Source: CBDFGE01 sp965247055
GTDB lineage: Bacteria > Chloroflexota > Dehalococcoidia > Lucifugimonadales > JAGWBF01
Direction of reading: 5' to 3'
DNA length: 64,000 nucleotides
Assembly (NCBI GenBank): GCA_965247055.1
Contig: CBDFGE010000005.1
Location: 1 to 64,000 of the forward strand
In this document: in pieces, positions 16,451-23,535 of the stretch
How the letters are laid out: each line of letters begins with the position of its first letter
How positions within the stretch are numbered: position 1 is the first letter of the stretch
Translations under genes and position numbers: made by a program
Notes under the pieces: generated by a model
What the model saw: the letters and a program-made list of their open reading frames with translations, nothing else
What the model was told of the DNA's origin: nothing
Databases searched by the model: none

Positions 16451-17233
16451 ATGGCGCGTAGACGAACATATGTAGCTGCCGGCGGCGGGGGCGATAGCTT
16501 CGGCGGCCGGTACGCCCTGGGCGGCACCATCGGCCAGCCCGACGCCGGGGAAGAGGCCACCGGAGGGAGTCACGGGCTGGTGGGCGGCTTCCGGGCGGTG
16601 GAGTCGGGCCCTGGTGAGCCGCCACCTCCACCGGCTCCTTCCCAATACGGCCTGTCCTGGTCCAGCGTGGACGGCGGAGGAGGAGCCAGCTCAGGGGGCC
16701 GGTACGGACTGGGCGGGACCATCGGCCAGCACGACGCTGGCGGGGAGCTCACCGGCGGCGGTCACGGCCTGTTTGGCGGCTTTTGGGCTGGGGCTGCGGG
16801 CCCTGGCGAGCCGCCACCGGTGCCGTCCCGGTACGGCCTGTCCTGGTTCAACATGGACGGCGGCGGAGGAGACAGCTCCGGTGGGCGGTACGCCCTCGGC
16901 GGCACCATCGGCCAGCACGATGCCGCCGGCGAGCAGAGGGGCGGAGGCTATGTGCTGCTGGGCGGCTTCTGGCCGGGGGCGGCCGTGCCCGCTGCGGTGC
17001 CCCCCGAGCCCATCGTCCGCGACCTCAACGGGGACGGAAAAGTGGACGGGGCCGACCTGCTGATCGTCACCGCCGCCCTGGGCACCTCTCCTCCCTCGGA
17101 CGACAGGGCGGATGTGAACCGGGACGACAGGGCGGATGTGAACCGGGACGGCAGGGTGGACGTGCGGGACCTGGCGGAGATCGGCGCGCACTTCGGCACC
17201 CTCGTCGGCCCCATCGAGCCGGCCCCGCCTTAG
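16451..17233 (+). CDS. GGFW-type repeat protein with C-terminal dockerin-like domain
   Basis: A 260-residue protein. Residues 1-180 hold three copies of a Gly-rich beta repeat, each about 50-55 residues: GRYALGGTIGQPDAG...GLVGGFR, then GRYGLGGTIGQHDAGG...GLFGGFW, and GRYALGGTIGQHDAAG...LLGGFW, joined by Pro-rich linkers. Residues 195-255 form a dockerin-like module with calcium-loop pattern DLNGDGKVDGADLL and DVNRDGRVDVRDLAEIG. In the second loop a DDRADVNR unit is present twice. The first repeat lacks its beginning and there is no signal peptide, although such repeats are normally secreted, so the 5' end may be truncated. The start ATG at 16451 directly follows an in-frame TAG at 16439. The gene converges with the formyltransferase gene. 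Confidence 0.75.
   Translation: MARRRTYVAAGGGGDSFGGRYALGGTIGQPDAGEEATGGSHGLVGGFRAVESGPGEPPPPPAPSQYGLSWSSVDGGGGASSGGRYGLGGTIGQHDAGGELTGGGHGLFGGFWAGAAGPGEPPPVPSRYGLSWFNMDGGGGDSSGGRYALGGTIGQHDAAGEQRGGGYVLLGGFWPGAAVPAAVPPEPIVRDLNGDGKVDGADLLIVTAALGTSPPSDDRADVNRDDRADVNRDGRVDVRDLAEIGAHFGTLVGPIEPAPP
16475..16985 (+). repeat. Three diverged repeats encoding the GTIGQ...GGFW module
   Basis: Units lie at about 16475-16610, 16655-16796 and 16832-16985. Each contains the segment for GGTIGQ and ends at GGF(R/W). The second and third units are closest to each other. Confidence 0.8.
17099..17146 (+). repeat. 24-bp in-frame tandem duplication in dockerin loop
   Basis: The 24-bp unit beginning GACGACAGGGCGGATGTG occurs at 17099-17122 and identically at 17123-17146, followed by a diverged third copy from 17147. 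Confidence 0.95.
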
Positions 17234-17241
17234 ATCAGGCC

Positions 17242-18033
17242 CTAGGCGAGGGACCTGGCTATCTCCCCGTCCAGGCACAGCCCCTCGACCGGCTCGCCAT
17301 CCGGCCCGACTATGCGCCGCTCCGAGACCCCGACGGCGCCCCTTGCCAGGGCGTCCAGAGTGGCCGCCAGCAGGTAGGGCTCGCGTCTGTACTCTTCCTG
17401 CCGTATGAGACGGAACAATGTGAAGTCCTCACCGTGGGCCGCCTTAAGCTGGTCCAGAGGTGTCCCTTTGACCTCCTCCCATGCGGTCTGGAAGGTGCCG
17501 CCGGCGAGGGGCAGGGTGAAGTAGGTTACCACCGGTCCCCTGTCCACCTCCTCGGTTACCAGGTGGACCATGGCGCCGGTCGCCTCCGCCCTGGACTCTA
17601 TGAGGCTCCAGACGACCTCCTGCCAGGTGCCGGTGGGGCCCGTGGGAAGGGCCGGGTGGAGGTTCAGCATGGTGTAGTGGCGGCACATCTCGGAGCCGAC
17701 GATGAGCATGTACCCCGCCAGGACGCAGACGTCGGGGTTGAAGTCCCTAAGCCGGGCCATCACCTCCCGGTCGTACTCCGCGCGGTGGGTGGCGAAGTTT
17801 TTCCCCAGCGTCCTGCGGAACTTCTGAGAGGAGAAGTTGACCACGGGGAGGTCGTAGGTGCGGGCCTGCTGGAAGAAGCGGTCGCTGCCCTCGCCTTCGC
17901 CCGGCTCCCGGTTGCTGAACACGAACTGTATGCGGGCGTCTATCTCGCCCCTGAGGATACGTTCCTGTACGAACTTCAGGAGTCCCAGCGATCCCTCACC
18001 CCTGCCGGTGGAGAACCATCCGATGCTGAGCAT
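17242..18033 (-). CDS. Formyltransferase family protein (PurN-like)
   Basis: A 263-residue protein of the formyl-tetrahydrofolate-dependent transferase fold. The expected Asn-His pair is seen in MLNLHPALPTGPTGTW and the acidic residue in VTEEVDRGPVV, matching the N-H-D triad of glycinamide ribonucleotide formyltransferase. It is longer than PurN (about 200) and has an unusual C-terminal extension and N-terminus (IGWFSTGRGEGSLGLL), so it may act on another amine. It starts 2 nt after the PHP gene stop, with GAGG overlapping that gene's end, and closes the dprA-to-here cluster. Confidence 0.85.
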   Translation of the reverse strand: MLSIGWFSTGRGEGSLGLLKFVQERILRGEIDARIQFVFSNREPGEGEGSDRFFQQARTYDLPVVNFSSQKFRRTLGKNFATHRAEYDREVMARLRDFNPDVCVLAGYMLIVGSEMCRHYTMLNLHPALPTGPTGTWQEVVWSLIESRAEATGAMVHLVTEEVDRGPVVTYFTLPLAGGTFQTAWEEVKGTPLDQLKAAHGEDFTLFRLIRQEEYRREPYLLAATLDALARGAVGVSERRIVGPDGEPVEGLCLDGEIARSLA

Positions 18034-18035
18034 AT

Positions 18036-18686
18036 TTAGCGGAACATCCTCTTGAGCTTGACGTAGACTGTGGTGAGACGCAGCACCTGGTTGGCCCTTT
18101 TCGTGACCAGTGTGGCCCGGGCCAGGGCGTCCTTGAACGCCTGGGGGGTGGCGTCGGAGTCCGGGACCTCCATAAAGGTCCGTCCCAGCTCCAGGGGCGT
18201 GTGGGCGTCGCTCACGGCGGCTGCCACCAGGTGGTACTCGCTGCAGAAGGCCGCGGCCCTCTGGTTGTCCCGCATGAGGAGGTCGTGGGCGTTAAACGCC
18301 TCCAGGATGTCCACGTAGGGTAGTATCTGCTGAAGGGCAGCGTACTTTATCGCCGAGGGGCGGAACCGGTCGAAGGGGTGAGGCACCATGACCAGCCCGC
18401 CCTGGACCTTTATGGCCTCCACCGTCTCCAGGGGTGAAAGACCCCGGGGCACCTCCCGGGTCAGGAAGAGGCCGATGATGTCCCCCGCCGAGCTCTTTAT
18501 CTCTTCCCCGATGATTACCTGGAAGGGGGCGATGTCCCGGACCTCCAGCGCCCCCCGGATGGTGTTGTGGTCGGTAACGGCGATGCAGTCGAGGCCGGTC
18601 TTGAGGCACCGCTCCACCACGGACCTGGGCGGCGCGCCCGAATCGTGGGAGAAATGGGTGTGCATGTGCAGGTCTACCTTACGCAC
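18036..18686 (-). CDS. PHP domain metal-dependent phosphoesterase
   Basis: A 216-residue protein with the PHP signature DLHMHTHFSHDSG at the N-terminus, then AVTDHNTIRGA, IIGEEIKSSAGDIIGLF, MVPHPFDRFRP and AVSDAHTPLELG, all expected metal ligands. Relatives hydrolyse nucleotide 3',5'-bisphosphates or 5'-3' oligonucleotides. GTG at 18686 overlaps the end of xseB by 8 nt. The GAG repeats that code for the Glu run of XseB form the ribosome-binding site (AGGAGGAGGAGG) for this gene. A second PHP gene lies at 56479. Confidence 0.9.
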   Translation of the reverse strand: MRKVDLHMHTHFSHDSGAPPRSVVERCLKTGLDCIAVTDHNTIRGALEVRDIAPFQVIIGEEIKSSAGDIIGLFLTREVPRGLSPLETVEAIKVQGGLVMVPHPFDRFRPSAIKYAALQQILPYVDILEAFNAHDLLMRDNQRAAAFCSEYHLVAAAVSDAHTPLELGRTFMEVPDSDATPQAFKDALARATLVTKRANQVLRLTTVYVKLKRMFR

Positions 18687-18948
18687 CCTCCTCCTCCTCC
18701 TCCTCGAGTGGCTGCTGGGACAGGTACTCGGAGTAAACGTCCTTGAGCTGCGTTATCTTTAGCTCCGCGCGGGTGAGGAGCTGGTTGCACAGCTGGACGA
18801 GCTGCATCCCCTCCTCGTACAGCCCGGTGGCCTTCTCCAGAGTGAGGCCGCCGGACTCCAGGGCTTCCACCGTCTGGCTCAGGCGGTCCAGCGCTTCCTC
18901 AAAGGAGAGCGCGGTCCCGCTTCTATCCGAGGGCTCCAGGGTTCCCAT
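18679..18948 (-). CDS. xseB: Exodeoxyribonuclease VII small subunit
   Basis: An 89-residue helical subunit. The family signature is seen in SFEEALDRLSQTVEALESG and GLTLEKATGLYEEGMQL. Several copies bind each XseA and the complex degrades single-stranded DNA to oligonucleotides. The C-terminus is a run of six Glu (EEEEEEGA), slightly longer than usual. ATG at 18948 follows AGAAGGGA. It lies 84 nt after xseA and overlaps the PHP gene. Confidence 0.92.
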   Translation of the reverse strand: MGTLEPSDRSGTALSFEEALDRLSQTVEALESGGLTLEKATGLYEEGMQLVQLCNQLLTRAELKITQLKDVYSEYLSQQPLEEEEEEGA

Positions 18949-19032
18949 CGTCCCTTCTCCCGGTGGATCGTATGGACTGTAAGAGACATGCCGTGCCGCG
19001 CTCGGTACGCGCGCACCCTGATTAACGAGACG

Positions 19033-20265
19033 TTAGAGCAGCGGTGCCCCGGCCCGGACCGGCTGCTTCTTGGGGTGGGGCCTTGAACGGCCGTCCACGG
19101 TGGCGGGGAAAGAGCCGTCGCTGACCGTCACTTTCAGCTCTTCTCCGGACCTCACCTGCCCCACCCTGGAGACGGGCTGCCCGGCGGGCTGCTTCTGGAG
19201 TACGGCATACCCCCGATTCAGGATGGCCCTGGGGTTCAGGGCCCGGAGGCGCATCTCCAGGCCTCCGACGCGGTCACGCTTGACGGCCAGCGCCCTGGCC
19301 GTGGCCCTGGAGGTCACAATGGCCAGGTCGTCGACCCGGCGGCGCAGCGTATCTATATCCGGCGCCCGGCTCCTGAGCCGGTGGCTGCGGGTCTCCACGG
19401 CGCCATGGGCGCTGGAGACCCGTTGGGCCATGGCCCGCAGGAGACTCTCCCTGTAGCCGCGGACGTCCTGGAGCAGCACCGCCATGTCTGGTACCACCAT
19501 CTCCGCCGCGGCGGAAGGGGTGGGAGCCCGCAGGTCGGCCGCCAGGTCGGCGATGGTGAAGTCCCTCTCGTGGCCCACCGCGCTGACCACGGGGATGCGG
19601 CTCGCGTAGATAGCCCTGGCCACCTCTTCCTGGTTAAAGGGCCACAGCTCTTCCAGGGAACCGCCGCCTCTGGCCAGGACTATGACGTCGGCCCGGCCAT
19701 CTGTGTTGAGGCCGTGTAACGCGGAGACGACCTGGGAGGCGGCCCCCTCTCCCTGGACCTGGGCGGGTGCCAGCAGCACCTCCACCAGGGGATAGCGGCG
19801 GCCCAGCACCGTGCGGATGTCGTGGAGCACGGCCCCAGTGGGAGAGGTCACCACTCCGATCACCCGGGGGAACCGGGGGAGCGGCCTCTTGCGGGAGGTC
19901 TCGAAGAGGCCCTCCTCCTCAAGCCGCATCTTCAGTTTCTCCAGCTGGAGAAACAGGGGTCCCGTGCCTTCGGGCATCACCAGGTCGGCGACGAGCTGGA
20001 CGTCGCCCCGGGCGACGTAAAAAGAGATGCGCCCGTGGGCCATGACTAGGCCGCCCTCGGACAGGAGCTCCGACCCCCGCCCACCCTTGAACATCACTGT
20101 GCGTAGCTGGCTGTGGGAGTCCTTAAGGGTGAAATAGCTGTGGCCCGATGGGGCGCTCCGCAGATTGGATACCTCCGCGCTTATCCACAGATCGGCCAGC
20201 AAGGAGTCCATCTCCAGGGACTCCTTCACGTACTGGGTGATCTGGCTAACGGTGTAGACCGGCAT
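19033..20265 (-). CDS. xseA: Exodeoxyribonuclease VII large subunit
   Basis: A 410-residue nuclease subunit. The N-terminal OB fold reads LWISAEVSNLRSAPSGHSYF. The catalytic domain contains PRVIGVVTSPTGAVLHDI, VIVLARGGGSLEELWPFN and PVVSAVGHERDFTIADLAAD, all standard XseA motifs. A coiled-coil C-terminal region follows that binds XseB. The length is normal. It lies between efp and xseB on the minus strand; a role in DNA repair or recombination is expected. Confidence 0.95.
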   Translation of the reverse strand: MPVYTVSQITQYVKESLEMDSLLADLWISAEVSNLRSAPSGHSYFTLKDSHSQLRTVMFKGGRGSELLSEGGLVMAHGRISFYVARGDVQLVADLVMPEGTGPLFLQLEKLKMRLEEEGLFETSRKRPLPRFPRVIGVVTSPTGAVLHDIRTVLGRRYPLVEVLLAPAQVQGEGAASQVVSALHGLNTDGRADVIVLARGGGSLEELWPFNQEEVARAIYASRIPVVSAVGHERDFTIADLAADLRAPTPSAAAEMVVPDMAVLLQDVRGYRESLLRAMAQRVSSAHGAVETRSHRLRSRAPDIDTLRRRVDDLAIVTSRATARALAVKRDRVGGLEMRLRALNPRAILNRGYAVLQKQPAGQPVSRVGQVRSGEELKVTVSDGSFPATVDGRSRPHPKKQPVRAGAPLL

Positions 20266-20432
20266 TCCGGGTCGTCAACCCCCTCTTTTGTTGGAACATT
20301 CCTACCGGCGGAGTGCTTGCCTGGGCCTGGCGACTCTATGGCGCCCTTGCCGCCTTCGGGGGAGGAAGCGCCCCTCCGGGCTGCAAAGGACCCGTGGTCA
20401 GGGCGTTGTGGAGACGGGACGCGAAGGAGCTA

Positions 20433-20996
20433 TCACGCCCTCTCGGTGTACTGGCCGCTGCGGGTGTCGACGCGGACCTTCTCGCCGGCGCTAATGAAAA
20501 GGGGCACCTGTATGGTTAGCCCGGTCTCCAGAGTTGCGGGCTTGGTGCCGCCCTGAGCGGTATCCCCCTTGAACCCGGGGATTGTCTCCGCCACCTTCAG
20601 ATCCACGAAGATCGGCAGGTGTACGTTGATCACCTGCTCTTTGTAGAATATCACATCCACCACCATCTCTTCCTTCAGGTAGCTGACCATGTCCCCGATC
20701 TGTTCTCTGGTCAGCTGGTACTGGTCGTAGGTCTCCATGTCCATGACGTTGTAAAAGTGCCCGTCGGTGTAGAGGAACTGGGCGGGCCTCTCCTCCACGT
20801 GGGCCAGGGAGAACTCGGTGGTATAGTTCTGAAAAGTCCGGTCGATCATCTTCCCGTCCTTCAGATTCCTCAGCTTCAAACGAGTGACGGGCGCCCGCTG
20901 CTGCATTTTGTGTCTCTCGTACTCGACGACCTCGTAGGGCTGTCCGTCCACTTCGATGGCGATGCCCCTCCGCAGGTCTCCAAAGTTTATGGTCAT
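20433..20996 (-). CDS. efp: Translation elongation factor P
   Basis: A 187-residue three-domain factor that relieves ribosome stalling at proline runs. The N-terminal KOW-like domain starts MTINFGDLRRG; the loop reads EYERHKMQQRAPVTRLK; the C-terminal part has IQVPLFISAGEKVRVDT, close to the family signature. Aligned with E. coli EF-P (KPGKGQAF, equal spacing), the modified Lys34 corresponds to Gln33 here, so the usual lysine or rhamnosyl-arginine modification cannot occur. GTP-independent binding at the ribosomal E site is family knowledge. ATG at 20996 follows GAGGAGG; the longer open frame upstream is not used. It lies 47 nt after the peptidase gene. Confidence 0.94.
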   Translation of the reverse strand: MTINFGDLRRGIAIEVDGQPYEVVEYERHKMQQRAPVTRLKLRNLKDGKMIDRTFQNYTTEFSLAHVEERPAQFLYTDGHFYNVMDMETYDQYQLTREQIGDMVSYLKEEMVVDVIFYKEQVINVHLPIFVDLKVAETIPGFKGDTAQGGTKPATLETGLTIQVPLFISAGEKVRVDTRSGQYTERA

Positions 20997-21043
20997 GTAC
21001 GCCTCCTCGGTGGGGTGTGGCTGGTAGTGCCTGTGGTGGGCGC

Positions 21044-22111
21044 CTACTTGGGCGCCTGGCTGAGGGTCCGGGCTCCTCCCTGCTCGAGAAGCACCATGTC
21101 CTCGATCCTGACACCGCCCCAACCAGAGAGGTAGATTCCGGGCTCTACGGTGAAGATCATCCCTTCCTGCAGAGAGTGCTGGGAGTTGGGACCAACGCTG
21201 GGGTATTCGTGCACCGCCAGTCCCACGCCGTGGCCCAGACTATGGCCGAAGCTCTCGCCATACCCCGCCTCCGTGATCACCATCCTTGAAAGGTCGTCGG
21301 CGTCCCCCCCTGTCATGCCGCCCTGGACGGTGGCTATGGCGGTGAGCTGGGCGCCCAGCACGATGTCGTAGACCCTGCGGAAGGTCTCGTCGGGTTCTCC
21401 GATGCAGAGGGTGCGCGTAATGTCGCTGCAGTAGCCGAGGACCTTCGCCCCCATGTCTATGACGATGGGCTCCCCGGCTGCTATGGCCCTGTCGGTGGGC
21501 CTGTGGTGGGGCATGGCGCCGTTGGGACCCGCGGCCACGATGGTGTCGAAGCTGGGAGAGTCGGCCCCGAGGTCCCGCATCGCCGTCTCCAGCCGGTTCG
21601 CCACTTCCCGCTCCGTATCGCCGGCCCGTATCGCTGGGGAGACCGCGTTCATGGCAGCGTCGGCCACGTCCACAGCCTTCTGGATCATCGCCAGCTCGTC
21701 CTGGTCTTTTATGGTCCTGAGGGACTCTACCACGCCCGTAGTCGCCATAAGGGTGGGCCTTTCGACGGAGGGCAGGTCTCTTAGCGCCTGGGTAAGCTGC
21801 TTGTAGGTGGCGACAGTCATCTCGTGGCTCTCGAAACCGATCCTCTTGAAGCTGGAGCCCCTGAGCAGCTCCAGCAGCCACGACCAGTCTCTACGGGCCT
21901 TGATGACCCTGAAATCGGGTGACTGGGTCCCGGCCTGCTCGGTATAGCGGAAGTCGGTGGCCAGGACGGCATCGTCCCTGGACACCGACAGGTAGCCTGC
22001 CGAGCCGGTGAAGCCCGAGAGGTATCTCCTGTTCTCTGGAGCGGATACAAGAATAGCGTCCAGGTCCTTCTCTTCCAGCTTTTCGCGCAGGCAGCGCAGC
22101 CGATGGTTCAT
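21044..22111 (-). CDS. M24 family aminopeptidase (Xaa-Pro type)
   Basis: A 355-residue dinuclear metallopeptidase. The N-terminal creatinase-like domain contains NRRYLSGFTGSAGYL. The catalytic pita-bread domain has metal ligands in IDMGAKVLGYCSDITRT, GHSLGHGVGLAVHE, TVEPGIYL and VRIEDMVLL. Such enzymes remove an N-terminal residue before proline. Its ATG overlaps the aroQ stop by 4 nt, indicating translational coupling, and efp follows; pairing with efp is common in bacteria. Confidence 0.93.
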   Translation of the reverse strand: MNHRLRCLREKLEEKDLDAILVSAPENRRYLSGFTGSAGYLSVSRDDAVLATDFRYTEQAGTQSPDFRVIKARRDWSWLLELLRGSSFKRIGFESHEMTVATYKQLTQALRDLPSVERPTLMATTGVVESLRTIKDQDELAMIQKAVDVADAAMNAVSPAIRAGDTEREVANRLETAMRDLGADSPSFDTIVAAGPNGAMPHHRPTDRAIAAGEPIVIDMGAKVLGYCSDITRTLCIGEPDETFRRVYDIVLGAQLTAIATVQGGMTGGDADDLSRMVITEAGYGESFGHSLGHGVGLAVHEYPSVGPNSQHSLQEGMIFTVEPGIYLSGWGGVRIEDMVLLEQGGARTLSQAPK

Positions 22112-22557
22112 TTAGGTCCCTCCTCTGCCTCCAGGGCCACCAGAACTTCCAGGGCCGATGTGTACCCCCGCCAGCCAAGGCCGGAGATATGCCCTCTGGC
22201 TATGTCGGCGACCACCGAGCGACGGCGCCATGCCTCCCGGGCGTGGATGTTGCTGAGGTGCACCTCGACGAAGGGCATACGACAGTCGAGGAGGGCGTCC
22301 CTCAGAGAGTAGCCGTAGTGGGTAAGTGCTCCCGGGTTGATGATTATGCCCTGCGCCTCGCCGTAGTTTTCCTGGATGAAGTCTACGATGGCGCCCTCGC
22401 TGTTGGACTGGAAGAACTCGACCTTAACCCCCAGGGCCTGGGCCCTCCGGCACACCATAGCGCCGATTTCCTCCAGTGTCGTCTCGCCGTAGATACCGGG
22501 GTCGCGCTTTCCCAGAAAGTTCAGGTTCGGCCCGTTGATTACCAGGAATCTAGCCAT
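22108..22557 (-). CDS. aroQ: Type II 3-dehydroquinate dehydratase
   Basis: A 149-residue enzyme of the shikimate pathway that converts 3-dehydroquinate to 3-dehydroshikimate. Diagnostic stretches are INGPNLNFLGKRDPGIYG with the catalytic Tyr, FFQSNSEGAIVDFIQ, INPGALTHYGYSLRDAL and FVEVHLSNIHAREAWR with the catalytic His. The ATG at 22557 gives the usual N-terminus; another ATG at 22572 would add five residues. Either way the gene overlaps xerC and is translationally coupled. Its stop overlaps the next start (ATGA). Confidence 0.95.
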   Translation of the reverse strand: MARFLVINGPNLNFLGKRDPGIYGETTLEEIGAMVCRRAQALGVKVEFFQSNSEGAIVDFIQENYGEAQGIIINPGALTHYGYSLRDALLDCRMPFVEVHLSNIHAREAWRRRSVVADIARGHISGLGWRGYTSALEVLVALEAEEGPK

Positions 22558-23500
22558 CGCCGGCGCCGCCATCGGCCTGGGGCTCTTCCGCCAGCCGGGC
22601 CCGGGGATGAGTTGTCATGTACTCGGCCCGTGTCTCGTTCTGGGTCACGTGGGTATAGACCTGGGTAGTGGACGGGCTGGAGTGGCCGAGGAGCTCCTGG
22701 ACCACCCTGAGGTCGGCGCCCCCTTCCATGATGTGGGTGGCGAAGGTGTGGCGGAGGGTATGGGGATGGACTCCCGGGCGGGTGGAGGCCATCATGGAGT
22801 ACCGGGCCACGATCTTCTCCACGCTCCTCCGGGAGAGCCGCCCACCATACCGGTTGAGGAAGAGCGCCTCGATGCCGTCCTGGGCCAGCCGGGGCCTGCC
22901 GTGGCCCAGGTAAAGGGCGAGGGATTCCACCGCGGCCTTCCCAACCAGGACGACCCGCTCCTTGGAGCCTTTTCCCCGCACCCGCACCTCGCGGGTCCCC
23001 AGGTCGATGCTGTCCAGGTCCAGTCCATGCATCTCCGAGAGCCGCACCCCTGAGGCGTAGAGAATCTCCAGTATCGCCCTGTCCCTGGTACCCAGGGGCT
23101 GGGAGATGTCCGGGCTCTCCAGCAGCCGCTGCACGTCGTCTCTGCCGAGAAATGTAGGCAGCCGCCTTTCTACTTTGATGCTGAAGGTGCGGCCCTTGGG
23201 TATGGGGTTTGCGGGCATGTAGCCTGATTGCACAAGAAACCGGTAGAACGAGCGAAGCACGACCAGTTTACGGGCCACGCTGACCCGTGCGTATCCTCCG
23301 GCCGGGCCTCTCGCGTCGGTGGAGAGCCACGCCAGGTACCGGCGGAGTTGCCGGCGGTCCAGCCCCCTCGGGTCCAGATTCTGGCTATTCATAAAGGTTA
23401 TGAAAGGCCTCAGGTCGGTGGCGTATACCCTGACGGTGTTCTCGGAGCGGCCCCTCTGGCCTCGCAGGGACTCCTTGAATCGCCGGAGCAGTTCGTCCAT
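22550..23500 (-). CDS. Tyrosine recombinase XerC/XerD type
   Basis: A 316-residue site-specific recombinase. The N-terminal SAM-like domain starts MDELLRRFKESLRG. Catalytic residues are seen in order: Arg in ASGVRLSEMHG, Lys in GKGSKERVV, HxxR in PHTLRHTFATH, His in LLGHSSPSTTQ and the nucleophile Tyr in VYTHVTQNE. Its genomic position beside topA and dprA, away from mobile genes, points to the housekeeping Xer role in chromosome dimer resolution. ATG at 23500 has CAGGAGG five nt upstream; an open frame extending to 23689 overlaps topA and is not used. Confidence 0.93.
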   Translation of the reverse strand: MDELLRRFKESLRGQRGRSENTVRVYATDLRPFITFMNSQNLDPRGLDRRQLRRYLAWLSTDARGPAGGYARVSVARKLVVLRSFYRFLVQSGYMPANPIPKGRTFSIKVERRLPTFLGRDDVQRLLESPDISQPLGTRDRAILEILYASGVRLSEMHGLDLDSIDLGTREVRVRGKGSKERVVLVGKAAVESLALYLGHGRPRLAQDGIEALFLNRYGGRLSRRSVEKIVARYSMMASTRPGVHPHTLRHTFATHIMEGGADLRVVQELLGHSSPSTTQVYTHVTQNETRAEYMTTHPRARLAEEPQADGGAGDG

Positions 23501-23535
23501 ATCCTCCTGGCCCTGTCGTAACAATAGGTCTCTCC

